The notes beneath the pieces are model-generated. The model made no database searches. It was not told the origin of the DNA and saw only the letters and a list, made by a program, of their open reading frames with translations. Shown in pieces: positions 8,145-16,590 of a DNA stretch of 64,000 nt; positions within the stretch are counted from its first letter, which is position 1, and every line of letters begins with the position of its first letter. Origin of the DNA: Candidatus Poribacteria bacterium (GTDB lineage Bacteria > Poribacteria > WGA-4E > GCA-2687025); the NCBI GenBank assembly GCA_028818695.1, contig JAPPNK010000010.1:1-64000 (forward strand), given 5' to 3'. The translations under genes were made by a program, and so were the position numbers.

Positions 8145-11060
8145 TTGCGAACCAAGCCGAACCAAGCCGAACCAAGCCTGAACTACGTTCTCGCCGAAAT
8201 CCTACATGAGATGGCGCCCAAGAGATACAGGATAGCCGAAAGCACCAACGTACTCCGTGAAGCCAAAAAGCGGCCCGACATACTCATCGCCGCGAGCGGA
8301 CGCTCTCCGGTCATCATCGAGGCGAAAATAGAAGCCCCCGGGGACGTCGAAGACAAGGCAAAATCACGGCTCGGAGCCAAACCGAAAGAACAAGCGCGCC
8401 CGGTGGAAACGGCCGTCGCGCTGATCTATCCTAAAGAGCTGAAAACGACGGACAACATAGAAGGGGAGATGAATCAAGCCATTCTCAAATACTGCTTCTT
8501 CCAAGAAAACGCGCGCGGGTCGATGGCGGAGCCGATACGCTTTCCCGAATCGGGATGGCTGGAAGGGACAGTGGAGGATCTGTCCGACCTGATACGTATG
8601 ATCTCCATCCCGCAAAGAGAGGTCAATGCCGTAACCGAGAAACTAGAAAATTGCATAGAAGACGCCGCCGCCCATTTGGATGAGGACGCTGAAATTCGGA
8701 CAGGCCTTTCAAACAAGATTGCTAAGCTGCTCGGAATGACGAACGTTCCTTTAACCCGCCAAGTGGCATGCGCTATCCTTGTGAATGCGCTTGCCTTTCA
8801 CGAACGCATCTCCGGGATGCAAGAGGATGAGGACATCGAATCGCTGGCGCTGGTCTTTGGCCGCGACCGCCTGAATCCACAAGGCAGCGTATTGAGAGAA
8901 TGGAAAAAGATCCTTAACATCAACTACTATCCGATCTTTGCCATCGCCAACGATATTCTGACCATGCTGCCGTCCGACTTGGCAAGAAATGTTCTGTCAA
9001 AGCTGCGCCCCGCCGCACAGGGCGCGCATCTTGTCAACGCCCATGAAATCATCGGCCGCGTCTTTCAGCGCCTTATCTCTGACCGCAAGTATCTTGCGAC
9101 CTTCTACACCCTTCCCGTTCCCGCCGCCCTTTTAGCAAGAATCGCTGTCGCCAAAATAAAAGACATCGAATGGAACGATCGGGAGTCCATCGAACAGCTG
9201 CGCATCGCCGACTTCGCATGCGGCACGGGCGCGCTCCTTGCCGCTATCTACAACCTGATAGCAGCGCGGCATGAGCGGGCCGGCGGGGATATGAACGCGC
9301 TTCACTCCGCCATGATGGAAAAGGTTCTGTACGGCTGCGATGTCATGCCGTCCGCAGTGCATATCACAGCCTCTAGTCTTTCTGGCGCGATGCCCGAAGA
9401 AAAATATGAAAATTCGCTCATTTACACCCTTCCGTATAATAGACAGGAAAGCGGCGATGTGCGCATCGGATCGCTGGAACTGCTAAGGGACGATTTCAAC
9501 ATTAGACCGCTGCATCAAACAAGCGACCCCCGCCGTACTGGTCAGCATGGAGAAGAAAGGCGCGAGGCGCCGAACGTTGATATGCCTCATGATTCATATG
9601 ATCTTGTCATCATGAATCCTCCATTTACCAGGCCCACGAACCATGAGGGGAGTCATGCTAAAGTGATCAATCCCGCTTTCGCCGCCTTCAATGCGACTAA
9701 AGAGGACATGCGCGACATGGGGAAGCGGTTGACAAGACTGGGCAGGAACACTTGCAGCCATGGCAACGCGGGCATAGCCTCTGCGTTCGCCGCTCTAGCG
9801 GATAAAAAGTTAAAACCTGGCGGCGTTCTGGCGCTCGTGCTTCCTTTGACGGCTGTATCTGGCCCCTCTTGGCAAAAAGTGCGGAATATGCTGGCAGAGC
9901 GGTACTGCGAAATCGATGTATTAAGCATTGCCGCTAACGGTCATGATATGTCCTTTTCGTCCGATACCGGCATGGCAGAATGCTTGATCATCGCCCGAAA
10001 GAAATCTCGCGATTTGTCCTCCGGGTCAGAGGGGCGTTTCACTTCCTTGCGGAGACGGCCCAAGAGTTTCGTCGAAGCTGCCGTCTTAGCAGAGACCGTT
10101 CTCAATGCAAACGGCATCCGTCAAATTGACAAAGGTCCTTATGGCGGCGATTTCATCTGCATTGGCGATCAGATTGCCGGAGAGATGGTTGGCATGGATG
10201 TGCAGTTGAGCATACGCAACTGGGCGGCAGCGCGCATCGCAGACTACTCTGTGGCGCAAACTGCCTATGCGCTTACTCGATCTCAATTGTGGCCGCCCGG
10301 CGTTTTTGATCCGATTGGTCTAAAGATTGTCAACATGAACGAGATAGGCAAGCGCGGGATTTTGAGCCGAGACATTAATGGGCCGGCTCCACGCGGGCCG
10401 TTTGATAAACTTCCGCCAAGCCCAACAGCCACTTACCCTGCGTTGTGGAACCATAACAATGAGAAAGAAACGCGAATCGTTTGCGCACCTGATTGGCAAT
10501 TGCAGATTCGTCAAGGGCTCGAACAAAAAGCGGAGGATGTTTGGAAATCTGCAAGCCGATGCCATCTCAATGCGGAATTTACCTTTAGCGCGCAACCTTT
10601 AGCTGTCGCGTTCACAGAGAAAGAAAGCATGGGGGGGCGCGTTTGGCCGAACATTATCTTTGAAGATAAACGGTTCGATTACGCTTTTACTATGTGGGGC
10701 AACAGCACACTTGGTCTGCTCATGTATTGGTGGCATGCCAGCCGTCAGCAGTCAAGCAAAGCAAGTATCGCTATCAGTACGATTATTTCGCTCCCGACGC
10801 TAGACCTCCGCTCCCTATCGGACGATCAGCTGTCCCTCGCCGAGGAGATCTTCAACCGTTTCCGCGATCGGAAGTTCAAGCCTGCGTATATCGCGGATCT
10901 TGACAAGGCTCGCGCCAATCTGGACCGCGCTGTCTTGTGCGAGCTGCTTGGTTTGGACGAGTCGGTCTATATCGCAGTGCGGGAGCTGTCGGCAAAGTGG
11001 GCTGCGGAGCCGTCCGTCCACGGCGGCAAGCCCCGCCCCGACATTCCCTTCGCCATCTAA
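8145..11060 (+). CDS. Single-chain restriction endonuclease/N6-adenine DNA methyltransferase
   Basis: A large (971-residue) type IIG-like restriction-modification enzyme. Near residues 43-60 there is a PD-(D/E)xK-type nuclease pattern, RPDILI followed by IIEAK. The methyltransferase core has the AdoMet motif I (DFACGTGALLAAIY, about residue 357) and motif IV (NPPF, about residue 490), typical of N6-adenine enzymes. The rest of the C-terminal third probably recognises the target. TTG 8145 has GGAG 7 nt upstream; the reading frame stays open further upstream, but that part overlaps the divergent gene. Three 10-nt tandem repeats lie inside codons 3-12. The tail contains EPSVHGGKPR, echoed as a remnant at 12236. 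Confidence 0.85.
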   Translation: MRTKPNQAEPSLNYVLAEILHEMAPKRYRIAESTNVLREAKKRPDILIAASGRSPVIIEAKIEAPGDVEDKAKSRLGAKPKEQARPVETAVALIYPKELKTTDNIEGEMNQAILKYCFFQENARGSMAEPIRFPESGWLEGTVEDLSDLIRMISIPQREVNAVTEKLENCIEDAAAHLDEDAEIRTGLSNKIAKLLGMTNVPLTRQVACAILVNALAFHERISGMQEDEDIESLALVFGRDRLNPQGSVLREWKKILNINYYPIFAIANDILTMLPSDLARNVLSKLRPAAQGAHLVNAHEIIGRVFQRLISDRKYLATFYTLPVPAALLARIAVAKIKDIEWNDRESIEQLRIADFACGTGALLAAIYNLIAARHERAGGDMNALHSAMMEKVLYGCDVMPSAVHITASSLSGAMPEEKYENSLIYTLPYNRQESGDVRIGSLELLRDDFNIRPLHQTSDPRRTGQHGEERREAPNVDMPHDSYDLVIMNPPFTRPTNHEGSHAKVINPAFAAFNATKEDMRDMGKRLTRLGRNTCSHGNAGIASAFAALADKKLKPGGVLALVLPLTAVSGPSWQKVRNMLAERYCEIDVLSIAANGHDMSFSSDTGMAECLIIARKKSRDLSSGSEGRFTSLRRRPKSFVEAAVLAETVLNANGIRQIDKGPYGGDFICIGDQIAGEMVGMDVQLSIRNWAAARIADYSVAQTAYALTRSQLWPPGVFDPIGLKIVNMNEIGKRGILSRDINGPAPRGPFDKLPPSPTATYPALWNHNNEKETRIVCAPDWQLQIRQGLEQKAEDVWKSASRCHLNAEFTFSAQPLAVAFTEKESMGGRVWPNIIFEDKRFDYAFTMWGNSTLGLLMYWWHASRQQSSKASIAISTIISLPTLDLRSLSDDQLSLAEEIFNRFRDRKFKPAYIADLDKARANLDRAVLCELLGLDESVYIAVRELSAKWAAEPSVHGGKPRPDIPFAI
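8151..8180 (+). repeat. 10-nt tandem repeat at the start of the restriction gene
   Basis: Three units of ACCAAGCCGA (the last ends in CTG) sit immediately after the TTG start. The unit length is not a multiple of three, so gain or loss of one copy would shift the reading frame of the restriction-methylase. Confidence 0.85.
11007..11036 (+). repeat. Direct repeat, left copy (flanks TIR-like module)
   Basis: Thirty bases in the last codons of the restriction gene (encoding EPSVHGGKP) are repeated at 12236-12265 with 2 mismatches. The two copies bracket the membrane/TIR-like gene pair. Confidence 0.85.
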
Positions 11061-11068
11061 TGATCTCG

Positions 11069-11091
11069 TCATTCCTGCGCAAGCGGGAATC
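11069..11091 (+). repeat. Dispersed hairpin repeat
   Basis: A copy of the GTCATTCC(C/T)GC...GCGGGAATCC element just after the restriction gene stop. The remaining bases up to 11185 show no gene. Confidence 0.8.
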
Positions 11092-11185
11092 CAAAAACCA
11101 CGCAAATTGTTGCAACGGCCTCTATTACGAATTCGTATATGGTTGTGTGCAGTGATTCCTACAAAGTTGCCATGACGGGGAGCGT

Positions 11186-11581
11186 ATGCCTGAACCTGAA
11201 AAATTAGAAATTTACAAACAACGGTACGAGACTTTTCGGCATATGGACCGCCTCCGTTGGCAGATGTTCCAGATTGCTGTCGGGTCTAGTTCGTTGATCA
11301 TCGCGTTCGCGCGAGAAGGGTCCCATATTGAGCCGTGGGCTTTAAGAATTGTGGGAGCTCTGCTTTTAATTTTGGGGGGCGTAAAAATACGGATTGGAGA
11401 TGGAATACGTCGCAATTCCAAGGTTCTACACGAAGCCGCTGCTTCGATCGGAGACAGCGAAATTCCCATGAGTTCGATGTTTAAAAGCGTATCCTTTTGG
11501 ATTTCTTGTTCGCTCGTGGCCATTGGGATTCTCATTTTAGTTTGCTCTGAGTTCATTACTGGTTTGATCGGAGGAAAATAA
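11186..11581 (+). CDS. Small membrane protein paired with TIR-like gene (putative effector)
   Basis: A 131-residue protein of unknown family. The N-terminal 26 residues are charged and aromatic (YETFRHMDRLRWQ). Three hydrophobic segments follow at about 27-42, 52-68 and 103-127, with a polar helix between the second and third. Its size and layout recall the SLATT-like or other small membrane effectors of anti-phage systems, but I cannot name the family. Its stop is 2 nt before the TIR-like gene, whose ribosome site lies inside its last codons, so the two are co-translated. The DNA is visibly more A+T-rich than its surroundings, a sign of transfer. Confidence 0.7.
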   Translation: MPEPEKLEIYKQRYETFRHMDRLRWQMFQIAVGSSSLIIAFAREGSHIEPWALRIVGALLLILGGVKIRIGDGIRRNSKVLHEAAASIGDSEIPMSSMFKSVSFWISCSLVAIGILILVCSEFITGLIGGK

Positions 11582-11583
11582 CC

Positions 11584-12195
11584 ATGTACGCTGGAAGCAA
11601 AACGACCAGACATAAAGTGTTCACCTGCTATCATCACAAACGGGATCAAGAGTATAAAGATCTGTTTGTCGCATTGGGCAAGGCTTATGATATTTTCATA
11701 GATAAGTCTGTGGCGTTAGGAGATATTTCTCCCAAACTAAAGGATGATACGATACGTAGAAAGATTCGTGATGAATATCTGCGTAATTCATCTGTCTCAA
11801 TTGTGCTTGTCGGTCTCGAAACGAAAAAACGAAAGCACGTGGATTGGGAGATTCACTCCAGCATGATTGATGGGAGTGTAAACAAAAAATCTGGAATCCT
11901 CGTTGTGTACTTGCCAACAACGGGCTTGAAACCTGTTGTCGCTCCACACAAAGATGAAAAGGAGAAAGTTTATCCCGAAATCGAAAGTTGGGTTTCTGTC
12001 GGCACTGAAGAAGAATGTAAGCGCAATTATCTTTTTATGCCGGAAATAATCCAAGTTAATCTCCCAGAAAAGATCAACACCAAAATATCGGTAACCTACT
12101 GGGACAAAGTCTGCGACGGATCAAGCGTTGAAAATCTAAAAAAAAGCATGGAGAACTTAAGGTTTTTGACCGAGAACGCTGCGAATACAAACTAA
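11584..12195 (+). CDS. TIR-like (MTH538/DUF1863, ThsB-like) protein
   Basis: A 203-residue cytosolic protein. The first 115 residues fit the MTH538-type TIR-like fold: strand KVFTCYHHKRDQ (11-22), FIDKSVALGDI (38-48), helix with IRRKIRDEYLRNSS, strand VSIVLVGLET (71-80), then HVDWEI with Glu89, the probable catalytic glutamate for NAD cleavage. Members such as ThsB of Thoeris make a cyclic ADP-ribose signal upon phage infection; that role is inferred here. The last 80 residues are unassigned. GGAGG (11570-11574) is 9 nt upstream. The partner gene upstream encodes a small membrane protein. The gene is A+T-rich compared with its neighbours. Confidence 0.75.
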   Translation: MYAGSKTTRHKVFTCYHHKRDQEYKDLFVALGKAYDIFIDKSVALGDISPKLKDDTIRRKIRDEYLRNSSVSIVLVGLETKKRKHVDWEIHSSMIDGSVNKKSGILVVYLPTTGLKPVVAPHKDEKEKVYPEIESWVSVGTEEECKRNYLFMPEIIQVNLPEKINTKISVTYWDKVCDGSSVENLKKSMENLRFLTENAANTN

Positions 12196-12235
12196 TTCCC
12201 ATGAAAAAGCGCAATTCACCATAGTTGCCGTGCGC

Positions 12236-12265
12236 GAGCCGTCTGTCCACGGCGGCAAGCCTCGC
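12236..12265 (+). repeat. Direct repeat, right copy (remnant of restriction gene 3' end)
   Basis: This matches 11007-11036 at 28 of 30 positions and would encode EPSVHGGKPR. It lies outside any gene, 40 nt after the TIR-like stop, so it is either a leftover of a duplicated restriction gene end or one side of an insertion. Confidence 0.8.
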
Positions 12266-12278
12266 AATCGAGAACGCT

Positions 12279-13064
12279 CTAAAACGGCTTCCGCGCCGTG
12301 ATATTGATGCGGTCTGAGCGCCAGTCGTATTTCTGCGTCGTCCATGCGTTGAAGGCGCTCAAAAACTGAAACCCCGCCTCCTTGAGCGCCTGTTTCACCT
12401 CTTTCACTTCGAAGATTTTCTGCGTGTGCGTCTCCACATACCGCTCAAACCCGTTCTCTGCGCGGTAAAAAAAGGTCAGTTCGGTGCGGCACATTTTGTC
12501 GAATTTGGAGTATCGGTTTTTCCATATGAACGTGTAGTCGGGGCGGTTTTCGGAGAACGTTTTGCGGTCAAAATGCGCGACAATGTTTTTTTCGCTGATG
12601 ATGTCGAAGATGAACAGCCCGCCCGGCAGCAGCGCCTCGCGCGTCTGCAGAAAGGTTTGGAGCAGCTCCTCTCGGTTCAACATGTAGTTGATGCTGTCGT
12701 AGAGGCAGAGCGCCGCGCCGCATGGCTCGTCAATCTGAAAGGCGCGCATGTCGGCTTGTATCCACTCGATGGACAGCTGCGCTCTGTTTGCTTTTCGGCG
12801 CGCCTCCGCCAGCATTCCCGGCGCCCTGTCGATCCCGACGACTTCGTATCCGCGCGCCGCAAGCGGCAGCGCAATCTCTCCCGTTCCGCAGCCGATGTCC
12901 AGCGCTCGGCGCGGTTTTGCCCCGTACAGCTCAAACAGCCGCAGGACGTACTCCACCCATCCCTCGTAATCGACATGGTTCATGATCTCGTCGTAGGCGC
13001 GCGCGAAGCGGTTGTAAGGTATCGGCTCCGAGTCAAGCGCGGGCTGCGAACGCAGGTCTATCAT
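12279..13064 (-). CDS. SAM-dependent methyltransferase (class I, Methyltransf_25-type)
   Basis: A 261-residue cytosolic enzyme. Motif I is RALDIGCGTGEIALPLA (about residues 55-71), motif II GIDRAPGM follows, and GAALCLYDSINYML lies at the motif IV position. The substrate cannot be inferred. It starts inside the end of the CPBP gene (4-nt ATGA overlap at 13061-13064), so the two are translationally coupled. The frame around residues 15-40 resembles the YxxwA/YDxxm start of many such small-molecule methyltransferases. Confidence 0.88.
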   Translation of the reverse strand: MIDLRSQPALDSEPIPYNRFARAYDEIMNHVDYEGWVEYVLRLFELYGAKPRRALDIGCGTGEIALPLAARGYEVVGIDRAPGMLAEARRKANRAQLSIEWIQADMRAFQIDEPCGAALCLYDSINYMLNREELLQTFLQTREALLPGGLFIFDIISEKNIVAHFDRKTFSENRPDYTFIWKNRYSKFDKMCRTELTFFYRAENGFERYVETHTQKIFEVKEVKQALKEAGFQFLSAFNAWTTQKYDWRSDRINITARKPF

Positions 13065-13957
13065 ACGAGTTGGTACCCCGCAACGGTCGATTGAACGATA
13101 GCGCAGACGCCGAACATGGCGCTTGCCGCCGTCCCTGGCGTCAGCGACTTGTACCTCTCAAACAGCGCTGTGTTCAGTATTCCGATCGCGGCGACCGTGT
13201 ACGGCGCCGGGAGTCCCATCATGTGGAACAGATAGAGCGTTACGCTGATGATCATCGCCCTGCTGGCGGAGCGGCGCCGTCGGAGCATTCGATGCAGCAT
13301 CCCTCGAAAGAACAGCTCCCCCGTCAACGGTCCCAGCGCGGCGAGGCTCGGAATAATCAACGCCCAGAGCGGGTCGGACGGGCTGTACGGAAAAATGTCC
13401 CGCCTCTCAACGCCGAGAGCCGTCGCCGCCAGAAACGAAAGCAAGAAGACGACCGCGCCCGCCGCCGCCCCGATGCAGGTCGACCGAACCTGCCCTCGAA
13501 TGCATAAGCCGAGGTCGCGTATTGACCATCGAAACCGCGACCCTGCGACCGTCACAGCGAACAAGAGCAGGCTCGCGTTTGAGAACGCATAGGTTGTCCA
13601 GACCGGTTCCGGCTGCATAAAAAATTGGAGGACTTCATCGGGCGTCGCGTCTTCGGGCGGGAGTTTGTTAAGCCCTTTCAGCATCAGCAAAACGCCCACT
13701 GTTGAAGCAGTGAGCGAAACGCAGTAGATCGCCAGCAGGTCGCGCGCTCGCCAGCGCGCGCGAAGATGCTCCAGCTGGTCGCTTTCCAGCATGCGCCGCT
13801 CGCACCTATCGCATTGAAGGCGCCCGATCAGGTTGCGGTCATACCCGCATGAAGGGCAGACCCAGCGGTACATCGGCGGTCGGCGCCATATGAGGATCGG
13901 CAGGACCGCCGAAAGGACGAGACCGACCAGACCAATCAAACTCGCGGCGGTCTGCAT
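13061..13957 (-). CDS. CPBP-family intramembrane protease with N-terminal zinc ribbon
   Basis: A 298-residue polytopic membrane protein. A hydrophobic start is followed by a zinc ribbon CPSCGYDRNLIGRLQCDRC (C-x2-C-x12-C-x2-C, about residues 34-52), several membrane segments, and CPBP/Rce1 motifs in the last third: GELFFRG (E-x3-R) and LYLFHMMG (His). The first Glu of the usual EE pair is Gly. Role: probable glutamic-type membrane protease or bacteriocin-immunity-like protein; the substrate is unknown. It is coupled to the downstream methyltransferase by a 4-nt overlap. Confidence 0.75.
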   Translation of the reverse strand: MQTAASLIGLVGLVLSAVLPILIWRRPPMYRWVCPSCGYDRNLIGRLQCDRCERRMLESDQLEHLRARWRARDLLAIYCVSLTASTVGVLLMLKGLNKLPPEDATPDEVLQFFMQPEPVWTTYAFSNASLLLFAVTVAGSRFRWSIRDLGLCIRGQVRSTCIGAAAGAVVFLLSFLAATALGVERRDIFPYSPSDPLWALIIPSLAALGPLTGELFFRGMLHRMLRRRRSASRAMIISVTLYLFHMMGLPAPYTVAAIGILNTALFERYKSLTPGTAASAMFGVCAIVQSTVAGYQLV

Positions 13958-14029
13958 GAAGCGTCCATGGCGTCCGGGTGTGAAAGAGACGGCATACAGC
14001 GTCGCGGCATTGGTTTGTTCCTTTGAATG

Positions 14030-14054
14030 CCCGGCCCGCGCGCGGCGGGCCGGG
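14030..14054 (-). terminator. Hairpin after the secreted-protein gene
   Basis: A perfect 10-bp stem (CCCGGCCCGC/GCGGGCCGGG) with a 5-nt loop sits 8 nt after the stop at 14063. There is no T-run after it, so it is terminator-like or an mRNA 3'-end stabiliser. Confidence 0.55.
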
Positions 14055-14062
14055 GTATGCGT

Positions 14063-14842
14063 TTAGTCGGCGGGCTGTTTCAGGCTTGCCCACGCGAGCG
14101 GAAGATTCCCTTCGGGCGAGACATCGAACGGGTTCAGGTTGTCTATTAGATAGTCGTACTGGGCGACCATCTCGCCTGCCGGGGCGTCAACGCCGGCGTA
14201 GATGCCGAAGCGCAGCGGATCGTTCAACGCCTGAGTCGCCGTGCTGATTTCGATCCAGTTGGCTTCGTCCGTCTGCTTATACCACGCGGTGAAAGCGTCG
14301 CCGACGCGCCTGAAGCGCATGAACAGCTCCGCGTCCCTGTTGGGGAGTTCTCTGAAGCCAGGGACTTCGCCGACAAAGCCGTCTGCGCCGTTATGGTCTT
14401 GGCGCCGTTGGTACTGGATGATGGCGTTGTTTGCTGCGCCGCCGCGCCCCCAGTATTTGATGGTGACCCATTCGCCGGCGCGCCCTTGGCCGTCGTTGGT
14501 CGTCGGCGAATAGGCGACCAGCCCTGTCACAACCGACTCGGGCTGATAGTTCAAGATGACGCGCGTTTCAACGTCAAAATCGCCCTCATGCGTCTGGTAG
14601 AGGTGCGAGGTGGTGTAGCCGTCCCACAGGTTTCGGTTTCCGTCGCCCTTGATGTGGAGCCAGCCGGGCTTCGTTTTTCCGAGGTCCCACACGGTCGGTT
14701 CATTTTCCCATTGCCAGTTCGAGTTTTCAAAAGCGTTGAGCGTATCGCCGGTCGCGTTGAACGGGTCGCCAAGGCTCGCCGCGGACGCGCCGACCGCAAA
14801 GCACAACAACAGCGCCGCCGCGCACATTTTAAAGGCGTTCAT
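14063..14842 (-). CDS. Secreted jelly-roll-like protein with C-terminal WGxLK-type tail
   Basis: A 259-residue protein with a clear signal peptide (AAALLLCFAVGASAASLG). The mature part looks like a concanavalin/DUF1349-type beta sandwich: GDFDVETRVI, GLVAYSPTTNDGQGR, GEWVTIKYWGRGG and AFTAWYKQTDEANWIEI. It is clearly homologous to the protein at 15632-16378. The C-terminus is DVSPEGNLPLAWASLKQ, a divergent copy of the tail motif shared with neighbours. It likely binds carbohydrate; no catalytic residues are seen. It is in a run of secreted-protein genes and 18 nt after the LamG gene. Confidence 0.7.
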   Translation of the reverse strand: MNAFKMCAAALLLCFAVGASAASLGDPFNATGDTLNAFENSNWQWENEPTVWDLGKTKPGWLHIKGDGNRNLWDGYTTSHLYQTHEGDFDVETRVILNYQPESVVTGLVAYSPTTNDGQGRAGEWVTIKYWGRGGAANNAIIQYQRRQDHNGADGFVGEVPGFRELPNRDAELFMRFRRVGDAFTAWYKQTDEANWIEISTATQALNDPLRFGIYAGVDAPAGEMVAQYDYLIDNLNPFDVSPEGNLPLAWASLKQPAD

Positions 14843-14860
14843 GATCGTCTCCTGTCGTTT

Positions 14861-15619
14861 TCAGTTCGCATGCGTCCGCGCCTTGAGCCGACCCCAGACG
14901 GCGGCCGCTTTGCCGGACGGGTCCACCGAAAGCGTCTGCGCCTTCTGAATGTCGCTCTCATTCAGCGCGGAGTCGTACAATTTCACTTCATCCACAAGAC
15001 CGGCGTACCAGCGCCCGTCCAGCACATTTCCCCCGATTGCGATGGTCGACAGCGCGGAGAGCGTGTTCTCATTCGGGTAATCTTTCTCCCCGACCTGCTT
15101 GCCGTTGATATAGATGCTCAGTTTCTTGTTGTCCTTGTCTCGAACGCCGGCGACATGCGTCCATTCGCCGGTCGTCACATCTTCGGCTGAATTAACGGAG
15201 GTGTCCGGGTTCCCGCCGAAAAAGGAGAGCTTCGTTCCCAGAACGGCGAGGATGAAGTCGTCCCGAACGCCGCCCACATCCGACCAAATGAGACCGCTGC
15301 CTTGGTACGCGTTCGCGCCGAGATTCACCTGCGGAGCGTCCGTCTTGATCCAAGCCATGACGGTGAAGTTGTCGCCGATGACGCGCTCCAGTTGAACATA
15401 CGCGCCGGCTCCATCGAACTGAAACGACCTGCCGGCGACGGCGTCGTCCGAGAGCTCAAGGTTGCCGTTGGGCGTTCCGTCATGCCCGTTGCCGGACATG
15501 TCCTCGATGGCATCGCCCAGCTCGTTGAAGTCATAATAGACGAGCGGCTCAACCGCCGGCGCAGCCGCCGCCCAGGCAGCTAGACTGCACAGGGCGGCGG
15601 TTTGAAAGATGCGTTTCAT
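14861..15619 (-). CDS. Secreted LamG-domain (concanavalin-like) protein
   Basis: A 252-residue exported protein. The signal peptide (IFQTAALCSLAAWAAAAPAVE) is followed by a LamG/laminin-G-3 jelly roll: YYDFNELGDAIEDMSGNGHDGT, GRSFQFDGAGAYVQL, FTVMAWIKT, GEWTHVAGVRD, LSIYINGKQVG and GLVDEVKLYDSALNESDIQ are the standard landmarks. The protein ends with SVDPSGKAAAVWGRLK plus six residues. Such domains bind glycans or ligands. It is 12 nt downstream of the 15632-16378 gene and so in one operon with it. Confidence 0.87.
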   Translation of the reverse strand: MKRIFQTAALCSLAAWAAAAPAVEPLVYYDFNELGDAIEDMSGNGHDGTPNGNLELSDDAVAGRSFQFDGAGAYVQLERVIGDNFTVMAWIKTDAPQVNLGANAYQGSGLIWSDVGGVRDDFILAVLGTKLSFFGGNPDTSVNSAEDVTTGEWTHVAGVRDKDNKKLSIYINGKQVGEKDYPNENTLSALSTIAIGGNVLDGRWYAGLVDEVKLYDSALNESDIQKAQTLSVDPSGKAAAVWGRLKARTHAN

Positions 15620-15631
15620 CGTTTGGCGCCT

Positions 15632-16378
15632 TTACTGTTTGAGCTCTCCCCACACTGCCGCCGCTTTTCCGTTCGGATCGACCGACGCGATCGGGTTGGA
15701 GGCTTCGATAAAGTCGTCGTACCAGACGGTCAGGTTGCCGCCGGCAGCAGCGTCAATGCCGGCATAGACGCCGATGCGCACCGGGTTCGCCAGGGCGCTG
15801 TCGACCGTTCCGCCGACAGCGATCCAGTCGCCTTCGCCCTCGTTTTTATACCAAGCGCGGTATTCGTTGCCGGTTCGAGTCATGCGCATGGCGATCGGTA
15901 TTTCGCCCGCGGGCGGTTTGTAGCCGGGCGCTTCGCCGAGGTATCCGAGAGCGGCGTTATGGTTTTCGCGCCGTTGGTACTGGATGACCGCGTCGTTGGC
16001 GCGCCCCCAGAGTTTCAGAGTGACCCACTGCCCGTCGCGGTTGGCATGGTCTTTGGTGGTCGGCGAATAGGCGATGATGCCGGAGACGACGCCCACCTCC
16101 CCGTAGTCCATCAGGAAGTTGGCGGAGACGTCAAAGTCGCCGTTCGTTTCCTGATACACAAACGCCGCGTCCAGATTGCCCCAGACGTTTGAATTATGTT
16201 TCGGTTCAAACTTCAATTTTCCGTCCGCAACGGTGAGCGTCGCCTTGTCAGAATTCATCACCTGCCACATGGAGTCCAGGTCGGTTCCTGAGAAGTCATC
16301 GCTGTTGACCGCTTGCGCCTGCGCGGCAAACCCCAGAACCAGAGCTCCCGCCAGCACGCCTAAAATAACCCGTTTCAT
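15632..16378 (-). CDS. Secreted jelly-roll-like protein, paralogue of 14063-14842
   Basis: A 248-residue exported protein. I chose ATG 16378 (MKRVILGVLAGALVLGFAAQ): AAGGAGG lies just upstream, whereas the open frame beyond it is unrelated. The mature protein repeats the same landmarks as its paralogue (GDFDVSANFLMDYGEVGVV, GIIAYSPTTKDHANR, GQWVTLKLWGRA, YRAWYKNEGEGDWIAV). It ends exactly at SVDPNGKAAAVWGELKQ, the clearest copy of the shared C-terminal tail. Function is unknown, probably carbohydrate binding at the cell surface. Confidence 0.75.
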   Translation of the reverse strand: MKRVILGVLAGALVLGFAAQAQAVNSDDFSGTDLDSMWQVMNSDKATLTVADGKLKFEPKHNSNVWGNLDAAFVYQETNGDFDVSANFLMDYGEVGVVSGIIAYSPTTKDHANRDGQWVTLKLWGRANDAVIQYQRRENHNAALGYLGEAPGYKPPAGEIPIAMRMTRTGNEYRAWYKNEGEGDWIAVGGTVDSALANPVRIGVYAGIDAAAGGNLTVWYDDFIEASNPIASVDPNGKAAAVWGELKQ

Positions 16379-16590
16379 CAATCGCGCCTCCTTCATTGGA
16401 TGCCTGCAAGTTGCTTTCATACAGATAGCATGCCGAAGCGCGCCGTTTTTGTCAAGCGGGGCGGATATCCAGAAGCGCCGATTGGGGAAGGCTGGAGATT
16501 TAGCCATGACTGAAATTTTAAGGTTACAGAAACAGCCCGCTAGGGAGGGCATGCCTCCGCCTGCGCGAGGGCATGAACCTTTCCCGCTTG

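Noticed and set aside
8145-12195. BREX, DISARM or type I restriction locus
   Set aside because: No PglZ, helicase, HsdR or HsdS genes are adjacent; the restriction protein is a single chain.
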